Shown one piece after another: positions 39,444 through 48,241 of a stretch of DNA of 64,000 bases (within the stretch, counting starts at the first letter, position 1; each line of letters begins with the position of its first letter). The stretch is from Qipengyuania sp. Its GTDB lineage: Bacteria > Pseudomonadota > Alphaproteobacteria > Sphingomonadales > Sphingomonadaceae. The notes beneath the pieces were generated by a model. The model was not told the origin of the DNA and ran no database searches. It worked only from the letters and a program-made list of their open reading frames with translations. The stretch is from the NCBI GenBank assembly GCA_019745075.1, contig JAIETR010000002.1, forward strand, positions 62,001-126,000, read 5' to 3'. The translations under genes and the position numbers were made by a program.

Positions 39444-41057
39444 ATGACCGAATGGAATTTCGGCGACATTCTCGACGCGATCGAACCAGCGCTGCCCTCC
39501 GACGCGCCCGCGCTCATCCACGGGGACCGGCGGGTCACGTGGCCCGAGATGGCTGCGCGATCGAACAACCTCGCCCGCGCGCTGCGCGACCGCGGGGCCG
39601 GCGCCGGAGCCAAAGTGGCGTTGTATATGCGCAACCGGCCGGAATATGGCGAGACGATGGCAGCCTGCTTCAAGGGGCGGTTGACCCACGTCAACATCAA
39701 CTACCGCTACACGCCCGACGAGGTGCTCTACATCTTCGATGATTCCGACGTCGAAGTGGTCGTTTACAGCAGCGAGTTCCGCGACAACATCGTCGAGCTG
39801 AAATCGCGTCTCGCCAAGGTCCGGACGTTCGTGGAGATCGGCGACCCGGCCGCCATCGCGCCGTTCGCCGACCCCTATGAAACGCTCGCCATGCAGGGAG
39901 ATGGAGCGCCGCTAGGCATCGCGCGCTCGCCCGACGACATGCTGTTCATCTACACCGGGGGCACCACCGGCATGCCCAAGGGGGTAATGTGGCGGCACGA
40001 CGACCTGCGCAAGGCGCAGCTCGACGCCGCGGGCTTGCTCGGCCCCGCGCCCGGCAACATGGAAGAAACCGTCGCGATGATCCGCAGCGACGGACCCGGC
40101 CGGGTCACCCTCCCGGCTTGCCCGATGATGCACGGCACGGGCCTGCTCACGGCGCTGGGCGCGATGGTCGCCGGCGGCTGCATCGTCACCCTTGAGAGCC
40201 CCACCTTCGATCCGGACGAGCTGTGGCGGGCCGTGGAGAGATATCGGGTGCAATCGATCGCTATCGTCGGGGACGCCTTCGCCAAGCCGATGCTCCGCGC
40301 TCTCGATGCCGCCCCCGGCCGCTACGACACCTCCAGCCTGATCTCGATCGTCTCTTCCGGCGTCATGTGGAGCCGTGAGATCAAGGAGGGGCTCGTGCGG
40401 CACGTCCCGCAAGTCGCCCTTATGGACGCCTTTGGCGCGTCGGAAGGTCTCGGTTTCGGCTTGTCCGTGACCACCGCGCAAGGATCTACCAACACGGCCA
40501 AGTTCGCCATCGGTGAACACTGCACGGTGTTCGACGAGCACGACCGCAAGGTCGAACCGGGCAGCGGCACTCCGGGCTTCATCGCCCGCAGGGGGGCAAT
40601 CCCAATGGGCTACTACAAAGACCCGGAAAAGAGCGCCAAGACCTTCCGCACCATTGAAGGGGTGCGGTACTCGATCCCCGGCGACTGGTGCCGCGTCGAA
40701 GACGACGGTTCGCTGACCCTGCTGGGCCGCGGCAGCGTGTGCATCAACACCGCTGGAGAAAAAGTGTATCCGGAGGAAATCGAGGAGGTGCTCAAGACCC
40801 ATCTCTCGGTCGCCGACGCGCTGGTGGTCGGCGTGCCCGACGAGGAGTGGGGCCAGGCGGTGACCGGCGTGGTCCGGCTGGAGCCGGGTGCCGAGTTCGA
40901 CGAGGCGGCGCTCAAGTCGCATGTCCGCGGCCGGCTCGCCGGCTACAAGACCCCCAAGGCGATATACCCCGCCGAGATTCCGCTGCGGGCCTCGAACGGG
41001 AAGGCCGACTATGCCACGGTGCGCGACTTCGCAGTTCGCCGGAGCGAGGCCGCGTGA
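39444..41057 (+). CDS. AMP-forming acyl-CoA synthetase
   Basis: MLFIYTGGTTGMPKGVMWRHDDLRKAQ, GDWCRVEDDGSLTLLGRGSVCINTAGEKVYPEEIEEVL. Confidence 0.94.
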   Translation: MTEWNFGDILDAIEPALPSDAPALIHGDRRVTWPEMAARSNNLARALRDRGAGAGAKVALYMRNRPEYGETMAACFKGRLTHVNINYRYTPDEVLYIFDDSDVEVVVYSSEFRDNIVELKSRLAKVRTFVEIGDPAAIAPFADPYETLAMQGDGAPLGIARSPDDMLFIYTGGTTGMPKGVMWRHDDLRKAQLDAAGLLGPAPGNMEETVAMIRSDGPGRVTLPACPMMHGTGLLTALGAMVAGGCIVTLESPTFDPDELWRAVERYRVQSIAIVGDAFAKPMLRALDAAPGRYDTSSLISIVSSGVMWSREIKEGLVRHVPQVALMDAFGASEGLGFGLSVTTAQGSTNTAKFAIGEHCTVFDEHDRKVEPGSGTPGFIARRGAIPMGYYKDPEKSAKTFRTIEGVRYSIPGDWCRVEDDGSLTLLGRGSVCINTAGEKVYPEEIEEVLKTHLSVADALVVGVPDEEWGQAVTGVVRLEPGAEFDEAALKSHVRGRLAGYKTPKAIYPAEIPLRASNGKADYATVRDFAVRRSEAA

Positions 41058-42658
41058 GCGCCGCCGCGCCGGCGGATTGCGATGCGCTGATCGTCGGCGC
41101 CGGGTTCAGCGGGGTCTACCTGCTGCACCGGCTGCGCGAGGCCGGGTTTGACGCGCGGCTTTTCGACGGCGCGGCCGAGCCCGGCGGGATCTGGTACTGG
41201 AATCGCTATCCGGGTGCACGGGTGGACTCGCAGGTGCCGATCTACGAACTGTCGCTGCCCGAGGTGTGGCGCGACTGGACCTGGAGCGAGCGCTTCCCCG
41301 GCTGGCGCGAGCTGCGCAGCTACTTTCGCCATGTCTGCGACAGGCTCCAGTTGTGGCCCCATATGACGATGGGGACCCGCGTGACGAGCGCGACCTGGGA
41401 CGAAGAGCGGCGGCTGTGGCGCATCGCTGCCGATACCGGCGAGGTGATCACCACGCGCTTTTTCCTGCCTTGCCTGGGCTTTGCCGCAAAGGCCTATATG
41501 CCCGAGATCCCGGGCCTCGAGACCTTCGACGGCCACTGGCATCACACCGCGCATTGGCCGCAGGAAGGGGTGGAGCTGGCCGGCCGAAAGGTGGCGATCA
41601 TCGGCACCGGGGCGAGCGGCGTGCAGGTCGCGCAGGAAGCCGCCCGCGAGGCCGCCCAGCTCACCTTACTGCAGCGCACGCCCATCCTCGCGCTGCCGAT
41701 GCAGCAGCAGCCGCTGACCGCCCCGCAGCAGGAAGCGGAAAAGGCCGAATATCCGGCGATATTCGCGGCACGCCGGTGTACGAGCGGCGGGTTCGACGAG
41801 CAGAACCGGGAGGAATCGGCGCTCGAAGTGGAGGCGGCGGAGCGGCTCCGCGTCTACGAGGCGCTGTGGCAGGCCGGCGGCTTGCGCTTCTGGTACGCGA
41901 ACTTCGCCGACCTGCTGACCGACCATCGCGCCAATCGCCTCGCCTACGATTTTTGGCGCGACAAGGTCCGTCCGCGCATCGCTCCCAATCTGCATGAAGT
42001 GCTAGCGCCGACCGAACCGCCTCATCCTTTCGGCACCAAGCGGCCCTCGCTCGAGCAGGACTATTACGAGATTTTTGCGCAGGACAATGTTGACCTCGTC
42101 GATCTCAGACGGGCTCCGATCGAGCGAATTGCCGCGGAGGGCATCGTCACCTCGGAAGGCGTGGTCGAGTGCGACCTGATTGTTTTCGCCACGGGTTTCG
42201 ATGCCGGACGCGGCGGATTGATGCAGATCGACATCCGCGGGGGGGACGGGCGGAGCCTCGCGGAAGCCTGGCGCGAGGGAGTGTCGGCCTATCTCGGCTA
42301 TGGCGTGCACGGCTTTCCCAACCTCGCCTACCTCTACGGCCCGCTAAGCCCGTCGGGCTTCGCCAACGGGCCCACTTCGGCGGAGGTTCAGGGCGACTGG
42401 GTCGCCGAGTTTCTTATCTGGCTGCGCGAACACGGGATTTCACGTTTCGAGCCCGAACTCGCCGCTTCGGCCGAGTGGACGGCGCACGCCGCCGAATTGG
42501 GGGCGATGACTCTCTTTCCGGAGGCCCGGTCCTGGTACATGGGCGACAACATCCCGGGCAAGCCGCGCCAACTGCTCAACTACCCCAGCCTGATCGGTTA
42601 CGCCTCGATTTGCGACGCGGTGGCGGCCGAAGGCTATCGCGGTTTTCATCTCGATTGA
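41054..42658 (+). CDS. Flavin-binding (Baeyer-Villiger-type) monooxygenase (GTG start)
   Basis: DALIVGAGFSGVYLLHRLREAG, GGIWYWNRYPGARVD, FDGHWHHTAHWP (FxGxxxHxxxWP-type fingerprint), VAIIGTGASGVQ. Confidence 0.92.
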   Translation: MSAAAPADCDALIVGAGFSGVYLLHRLREAGFDARLFDGAAEPGGIWYWNRYPGARVDSQVPIYELSLPEVWRDWTWSERFPGWRELRSYFRHVCDRLQLWPHMTMGTRVTSATWDEERRLWRIAADTGEVITTRFFLPCLGFAAKAYMPEIPGLETFDGHWHHTAHWPQEGVELAGRKVAIIGTGASGVQVAQEAAREAAQLTLLQRTPILALPMQQQPLTAPQQEAEKAEYPAIFAARRCTSGGFDEQNREESALEVEAAERLRVYEALWQAGGLRFWYANFADLLTDHRANRLAYDFWRDKVRPRIAPNLHEVLAPTEPPHPFGTKRPSLEQDYYEIFAQDNVDLVDLRRAPIERIAAEGIVTSEGVVECDLIVFATGFDAGRGGLMQIDIRGGDGRSLAEAWREGVSAYLGYGVHGFPNLAYLYGPLSPSGFANGPTSAEVQGDWVAEFLIWLREHGISRFEPELAASAEWTAHAAELGAMTLFPEARSWYMGDNIPGKPRQLLNYPSLIGYASICDAVAAEGYRGFHLD

Positions 42659-42675
42659 AGCGAGGACCGTTCCGA

Positions 42676-43632
42676 ATGTCCGCACCCTCGAGCGATATCG
42701 ACCCCGCCTGGGCCGCCGAACCGTCACGGCTGCCGGAATGGTTCGTTGCGGCGCTTTCGGTTCCGCGCGAAGAAGGGTTCGTCACCGTCGACGGGGTGCG
42801 AATGCACTACTTCGCCTGGGGAGACCCGGCCGCCCCCCCGGTGCTCATGACGCACGGGTTTCTTTCGCACGCGCGGTGCTTTGCCTTTGTCGCGCCATTT
42901 CTGGCCGGAAATTACCGTGTCGTCGCCTACGACCTGTCGGGCATGGGCGACAGCGAGCTACGCGCGAACTGCGACATGCGCGCGCGCGGGCGCGAGATGA
43001 TCGGCGTCGCCGAGGCGCTCGGGCTGTTTGGTCATGTCCGCAAGCCGATCGTCGTCGCTCACAGCTTCGGCTCCGCGGTGGCGCTCACGGCGCTTTCGCT
43101 CGTGCCGGACGCGTTCGCCGGGGCAGTGATCTGCGACCTGATGGTGCTGCGCCCGGTGCGCCTCGAGGCCTTCTGGGCGGGGGGACATACCAGCCCGGGC
43201 TCAGGCGATCCCAACCGGCCGCACCGCCGCTATCCCGATTTCGCGAGCGCGCGCGAGCGCTATGTCCTGTCGCCGCCTCAACCGGCGGGCGAAGCGTTCC
43301 TGATGGACTACATGGCCTATCATTCCCTCCGCTGCGACGAAGGCGCCTGGACGTGGAAGTTCTCGCCGGCGGTGTTCAAGCGCGACAATGTGCGGAGTGA
43401 GTGGCTCGAGATCGGCTCGCGACTGGTTGCGGCGCCAGGGCGCAAGACGATCATCCACGGAGAGCAGAGCCTGTTGTTTACCCCGGATTCGCGCGATTAT
43501 GTCCGTGAGCTAGGCGGCGGCCAGATTCCCGTGATCGCCATACCCGAAGCGCGGCATCATCTGATGCTGGATCAGCCGCTGGCGTTCACTGCCGCGTTGC
43601 GAGCCGTTCTGGCCGAATGGAGCGCCGAGTAA
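42676..43632 (+). CDS. Alpha/beta hydrolase
   Basis: PPVLMTHGFLSHARCFAFVAPFLAGNYRVVAYDLSGMGDSE...VVAHSFGSAVAL nucleophile elbow. Confidence 0.88.
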   Translation: MSAPSSDIDPAWAAEPSRLPEWFVAALSVPREEGFVTVDGVRMHYFAWGDPAAPPVLMTHGFLSHARCFAFVAPFLAGNYRVVAYDLSGMGDSELRANCDMRARGREMIGVAEALGLFGHVRKPIVVAHSFGSAVALTALSLVPDAFAGAVICDLMVLRPVRLEAFWAGGHTSPGSGDPNRPHRRYPDFASARERYVLSPPQPAGEAFLMDYMAYHSLRCDEGAWTWKFSPAVFKRDNVRSEWLEIGSRLVAAPGRKTIIHGEQSLLFTPDSRDYVRELGGGQIPVIAIPEARHHLMLDQPLAFTAALRAVLAEWSAE

Positions 43633-44412
43633 TCAGATCGGCTCTGCCACCTCGCCATAACCGGCATCGGCGGGGATCGTCAGAAGTCTACGGCCATCGC
43701 GCTCGATCAGTTCGGGGTTCACCGCGACCAAGGGTCGAGCCCGAGCGCGCGCCACCGCATTGCTGGCGCTGTGCGATTCCGCCAGCAGCTTGAGGTTCAT
43801 CCGCGTGGGGAAGATGATCGTGCGTTCGCCGGTTTCGGCAAGGCGCAGCGCTTCGGCGGGCGCGATCCATTCGGCATCCACCGCCTCGTGTCCGTCGCAA
43901 GCTGCGACCTGGTCGGCCGGGGCCGTCACCGCGTAGAAGAAAGTATCGAACCGCTTGGGCATGATTGTCGGCGTGATCCAGCGGGCGAAGACCGTCAGGG
44001 CGTCGAGTGAAAGGCGCACGCCGAGCCCACGAACGACATCGAGAAATGCCGCATCACCCCTGTCGACAGCCGCGCGGGTGGCCGGGTCGCATCCGTCCGC
44101 GAACGGCCGGCCATCGGCATGGTCAGCAAGCAGGATGCCGGCTTCTTCGTAAACCTCGCGGATCGCGGCGACCCGAAGCCCACACTGAACGGGGTCGAGC
44201 GAATCCCAGCCATTGGCATGGCTCTCCCATTCGGGATCGGCATCCCCTTCGTGAGTTTTGCCTCCCGGAAAGACCAGCGCGCCCGAGGCGAAGTCGATCT
44301 GGTGATGGCGTTTGATCATCAACACCTCAAATTGCGGTAGATCACGCAGCAACAGGATAGTGGCGGCCGGCCTTGGCGGTGCCGTATCGTAGTTCATTGT
44401 AGATCCGGCCAT
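43633..44412 (-). CDS. NUDIX hydrolase
   Basis: GALVFPGGKTHEGD...LRVAAIREVYEEAGILLA Nudix box with insertion. Confidence 0.88.
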   Translation of the reverse strand: MAGSTMNYDTAPPRPAATILLLRDLPQFEVLMIKRHHQIDFASGALVFPGGKTHEGDADPEWESHANGWDSLDPVQCGLRVAAIREVYEEAGILLADHADGRPFADGCDPATRAAVDRGDAAFLDVVRGLGVRLSLDALTVFARWITPTIMPKRFDTFFYAVTAPADQVAACDGHEAVDAEWIAPAEALRLAETGERTIIFPTRMNLKLLAESHSASNAVARARARPLVAVNPELIERDGRRLLTIPADAGYGEVAEPI

Positions 44413-44736
44413 CCCTTTTCCGCCCCAGTTCGATCCGACAGCGCCACGGCATCGAGAACATTCGCGACGGGGTCAAGGATTGACATCCTGCTCGTGCGGG
44501 TTCTGGCATCACGCCCATGCATGGGCATCAACAAGGTCCCAGGCTCTACTCATAGGTGGATGAGCGTGGGGGCCCAGGCCAAAAGAACTGTATCAGCAGA
44601 CCCTCTACAGGGCCGCAATGCCGGCGAGCGGATGTTCTGCCGGTGCAAGGACTGTCGACGCCCCGCCACCCGCTATGGCAGGGTCGTCAACAACTTCCTC
44701 GGAATATAACACGCGCCCGCGGCCATCATGTGGTGA

Positions 44737-45576
44737 TCATGAACCCGGCCCTAGGAAATCCTTAACGATAGTGTTGAACCTGTGAGCATGTTCGAGTTGC
44801 GTCCAGTGACCGCATTTGCCGAACATGTGGAGTTCTGCATTGGGCAGCAGCCCAAACAGTCTCAGCGCCACTTCGGGGGGAATCACCCTGTCCTCGCGAC
44901 CATGTACGATGAGCGCCTTCTGCTGAATCGAGGCCACAGTCTCATCGTCCGTCGCCAAAGCGTCGATCGCCTCTTGCCGAGGAGTGGGAAACAATCGGGC
45001 GAAGCTTTCCTGAAAGCCGGCTCTAACGCTGGCCTGGTAGCGTAGCTCGGCTAACTCGTCGGTAACAATGGTCCGATCGTAAGCGAAGATATCGAGGAGC
45101 TCTCGCATCGCTTCGAGGGAAGGCTTATAGCCCCAAACCGCATCTAGACCCTCGGTCAGCGGAAATGAGAGGCCCACGCTGCCCATCAGCACCATCTTAC
45201 CGACCCTTTCTGGGTAGAGCGCCGCAAACGCGAGTATTAGGCCGCCTCCGAAGGAGTTCCCTACGAAATCTGCTCGTTCTATGTGCATCGCATCCATAAA
45301 GGCTGCCAAATGGCCGAGCCAAAGTTCCTTTCTGTAGACGGCATTCCGGGGGCGTTCCGTGAAACCAAAGCCAACCATGTCGGGAGCAAGAACACGCCGG
45401 TGCTCGGCCAGAATCAGCATGTTGAGCCGCCAATTTGCCCAAGCCGAAACGCCAGGACCCGATCCGTGGATCATGATAACTGGTTCACCGGATCCGTGGT
45501 CATGATAATTGGTGGTGATGGAGCCGGCCTGGACTGACCGGCCGATCTCCGGATTTTTGTCTGCGTTTTCCACCAC
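44737..45576 (-). CDS. Alpha/beta hydrolase, meta-cleavage-product (2-hydroxymuconic semialdehyde) hydrolase-like
   Basis: TTNYHDHGSGEPVIMIHGSGPGVSAWANWR...FVGNSFGGGLILAFA...HMFGKCGHWTQLEHAHRF; XylF/DmpD/MhpC-type. Confidence 0.88.
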   Translation of the reverse strand: MVENADKNPEIGRSVQAGSITTNYHDHGSGEPVIMIHGSGPGVSAWANWRLNMLILAEHRRVLAPDMVGFGFTERPRNAVYRKELWLGHLAAFMDAMHIERADFVGNSFGGGLILAFAALYPERVGKMVLMGSVGLSFPLTEGLDAVWGYKPSLEAMRELLDIFAYDRTIVTDELAELRYQASVRAGFQESFARLFPTPRQEAIDALATDDETVASIQQKALIVHGREDRVIPPEVALRLFGLLPNAELHMFGKCGHWTQLEHAHRFNTIVKDFLGPGS

Positions 45577-45591
45577 TTCCTCCTCGCCTTC

Positions 45592-46137
45592 TCAGTTGTT
45601 GTCGGGCGCGCCGGTTAGGATCACCGCGAGGGTCGCGCTAGCGTCGGAGCGATTGCGCCACGCATGCCGGGTTCCGTTCTGAATGACGCTGTCGCCGGGG
45701 CGCAGCTCAGTGAGACTGCCGTCGCCAAGCTCCAGCCATAATGCCCCCGCCAGAAGCACCGCATAATCGATCGTCGAAGTTCTATGCATACCCGGTGCAT
45801 CGGGCTCGAACAGCTCGGCAAAGCCGGGGAGGAGGTCCAGCATCTCCTGGCCCGCGGCGACGGGATCGAAATCGGCGGCGAACATTACCGCATCGGGAGG
45901 AAAGTCGATAATGATGAAGGTTGACCCTCCCGGCGCTGGAACGATCGGCCCTGCCGCGGGGTCGGGACGCGCCGCATTCGCGTCGCCCGAGATGCGGGGC
46001 GGCGTCGCTGCCAGGAAGGTGGTCCGGAAGCCGGGAATGTTCTTGAAGATTGTGGGCGAGATCTGCGCATCCGAAACGAACCGCGACTGTTCTTTCCCGT
46101 CCGAGCCTGTGACAATCCGCCTATATGACCCTTCCAC
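45592..46137 (-). CDS. Cupin-domain protein
   Basis: MHRTSTIDYAVLLAGALWLELGDGSLTELRPGDSVIQNGTRHAWRNRSDASATLAVILTG. Confidence 0.85.
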   Translation of the reverse strand: MEGSYRRIVTGSDGKEQSRFVSDAQISPTIFKNIPGFRTTFLAATPPRISGDANAARPDPAAGPIVPAPGGSTFIIIDFPPDAVMFAADFDPVAAGQEMLDLLPGFAELFEPDAPGMHRTSTIDYAVLLAGALWLELGDGSLTELRPGDSVIQNGTRHAWRNRSDASATLAVILTGAPDNN

Positions 46138-46152
46138 CGCCGCCTCCTTGAT

Positions 46153-46175
46153 CCATACGGAGACGAATGGTAACT
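46153..46175. promoter_or_regulatory. Candidate operator/duplicated leader CCAT-N10-ATGGTAACT (site A)
   Basis: CCATACGGAGACGAATGGTAACT, repeated at 48191 as CCATACCCATGCGAATGGTAACT. Confidence 0.45.
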
Positions 46176-46925
46176 GCTCAATCCAGCAATGGGAAGTTCC
46201 GACTGAGCGAGGCGCAATGCCTGTGCCCGGAAGAAGGCATGAGGGTCGCGGTCCGCTTCGAAGGACCGATCGGGAGCGGAAATGGCGGCTATGTGGCCGG
46301 CCATCTTGCCCAAGAACTCGGCGGGCCGGATTGGACGGTCACGCTCCGGGGCGCGTCACGCTCAACCATGACATGCGAATTACGATGGAGAGCGAAGAAG
46401 CCGCATTGATGGACGGGCGACCTCCTGGATCGGCGCCCCGCGCTGGCGCTCGACGTGCCGGTGCCACCGACCTTGACGGAGGCGGAGGTGGCGAGGGACC
46501 GCTTCAGCGGCAGTGACAAGCATCCGGTACCGGCCTGCTTCGTCTGCGGGACCATGCGCGAGGAAGGGGATGGCCTGCGCATTTTCCCAAGGCCAGTCGG
46601 GGCCGGGTGATGCTCGCCGCGCCATGGATCGCGGTCGCCAGCCTTTGCGAGGTGGACGGTCGCCTGGACACCGAATATCTGTGGGCCGGCCTCGACTGCG
46701 CAGGATATTTCGTGATCGAGGATCGCGTGGCCCTCGCAACATTGGGGCGGATGACCGCGCGGATCGACGCGCATCCCCGTGTCGGCGACACGGTTATCGT
46801 CAGCGGCTGGCCGATTGCGAGCGAGGGCCGCAAGCACAAGGTCGGCACTGCGATCCACGATGTCGACGGACGCCTTATCGCCTCAGCCGCCGGCCTAGGA
46901 TTGCGCTGGAGGTCTGAGGGTTTTA
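46167..46925 (+). pseudogene. Thioesterase/hotdog-like protein, multiply frameshifted
   Basis: Continuous-looking protein only if frame changes three times: MVTAQSSNGKFRL...GGYVAGHLAQELGGPDWTVTLRG | VTLNHDMRITMESEEAALMDG | DVPVPPTLTEAEVARDRFSGSDKHPVPACFVCGTMREEGDGLRIFP | MLAAPWIAVASLCEVDGRLDTEYLWAGLDCAGYFVI... Confidence 0.72.
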
Positions 46926-46927
46926 GA

Positions 46928-48178
46928 TCAATGGGACCCGAGGTAGCTAGGATAGGGTCCAAGCCTCCTCAACAGAAGGGCGGCGACCACCAGCATAGCG
47001 GAGGCTAGGAGCAGATAGGCGAGGTAATCGCCGGTGCCCGAATATAGGCCGCCGATGATGAACGGGCCGGCGACCCCACCCAGCATGGTGAAGGCATATT
47101 GCCAGCCATAGATGCGGCCATAATGAGCGAGGCCGAAATAGCGGGATACGAGGTAGGCGACGAGATCGTATTCCGCGCCCATCGCCGCCCCGACCAGGAC
47201 GATGCCGATCCCCGACCTCAGCGCTCCTCCCCCGGCGGCGATCAGGAGGAAGCCGACCGCCCCCGCCGCGCAGATTATCTGGAAGACGAGCGGCGCGAAG
47301 ACCCAGTCGACGATATACCCGCACAGGAGGCGGCCGAAGATGAGGCCGACGCCCATCAGGGACTGGAGTAGGATCGCCGTTTCGGTGCTGAGGCCGCTGT
47401 CGCGCAGGATCGGCATCATGTGCCCGATCGCGGCAAGAATGGCGGTGCTGGTGAGGAAGAAGCCTGCGCCCATCAGCCAGAAGCCGCTCGTCCGCACCGC
47501 TTCCGAAAGGGAATGGCTGGAGAGGGGGGCAGCGGGGCCTTTCTTCTCCGCTCCCTCGACAGGTGGGTATTTCATCGGGTCTTTCAAGCCGAAGAACAAT
47601 AACGGAAAGATCGCCAGGGAGAGGAACGAAAAGGCGATCCAGCTCCCGCGCCAGCCATGATCCTCAATGGTCGCTGCGACGACCAAAGGCGTGAGGAGGC
47701 TGGCGAGCGCGGTGCCCGTCACCGCGATACCGAGGGCGAGGCCGCGTGCGCTCTGGAAATGGGCGCACACGGTCTTAGTGAAGGCGATGGGCGAGGTTCC
47801 AGACCCCGCGAATGCGAGAAGGGCGTAAGCGGCGTAGAGCGTCCAGATCTGCTCCTTCACCAGCGAAGTGGCGGCGAACATGGCGGCGAGGAGGAAGAGC
47901 GAGATCATAGCCGGCGCACGCGAACCGAACCTGTCGATCAACCGGCCAGTGATCGGAGCCGCAAGCACCATGGCGATAGTGAAGCTGCTGTTCGCAATAC
48001 CAATTGCCGGACGCGACCAACCGAATTCCCGGTTCCAGGATTCCATGAACAGACTCACGGAATAAACGGGAATTGGGAGTAGCTCGCCGCCCAGCAGCGC
48101 GGTCAGGAGGAGCAGCCAGTTCCGCCGCAATTCTTCGCTTTTGGTCAGCGTCCGATCCTTTCCAACGGCAGGTGCATA
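46928..48178 (-). CDS. MFS transporter (OxlT-like); exact start uncertain
   Basis: TKSEELRRNWLLLLTALLGGELLPIPVYSVSLFMESWNREFGWSRPAIGIANSSFTIAM..., 12-TM pattern; conventional ATG not evident in frame. Confidence 0.88.
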   Translation of the reverse strand, partial: YAPAVGKDRTLTKSEELRRNWLLLLTALLGGELLPIPVYSVSLFMESWNREFGWSRPAIGIANSSFTIAMVLAAPITGRLIDRFGSRAPAMISLFLLAAMFAATSLVKEQIWTLYAAYALLAFAGSGTSPIAFTKTVCAHFQSARGLALGIAVTGTALASLLTPLVVAATIEDHGWRGSWIAFSFLSLAIFPLLFFGLKDPMKYPPVEGAEKKGPAAPLSSHSLSEAVRTSGFWLMGAGFFLTSTAILAAIGHMMPILRDSGLSTETAILLQSLMGVGLIFGRLLCGYIVDWVFAPLVFQIICAAGAVGFLLIAAGGGALRSGIGIVLVGAAMGAEYDLVAYLVSRYFGLAHYGRIYGWQYAFTMLGGVAGPFIIGGLYSGTGDYLAYLLLASAMLVVAALLLRRLGPYPSYLGSH

Positions 48179-48190
48179 TCCTTCTTGATA

Positions 48191-48213
48191 CCATACCCAT
48201 GCGAATGGTAACT
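48191..48213. promoter_or_regulatory. Candidate operator/duplicated leader CCAT-N10-ATGGTAACT (site B)
   Basis: CCATACCCATGCGAATGGTAACT in the divergent MFS/ior promoter. Confidence 0.45.
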
Positions 48214-48241
48214 CTTCAAGATGTAAGAAGAGAGGGCCAAT

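Noticed and set aside
44494-44765. Possible ISL3-like transposase remnant (VDERGGPGQK...ADVLPV)
   Set aside because: Similarity is by eye only and short; no terminal repeats or DDE residues seen.
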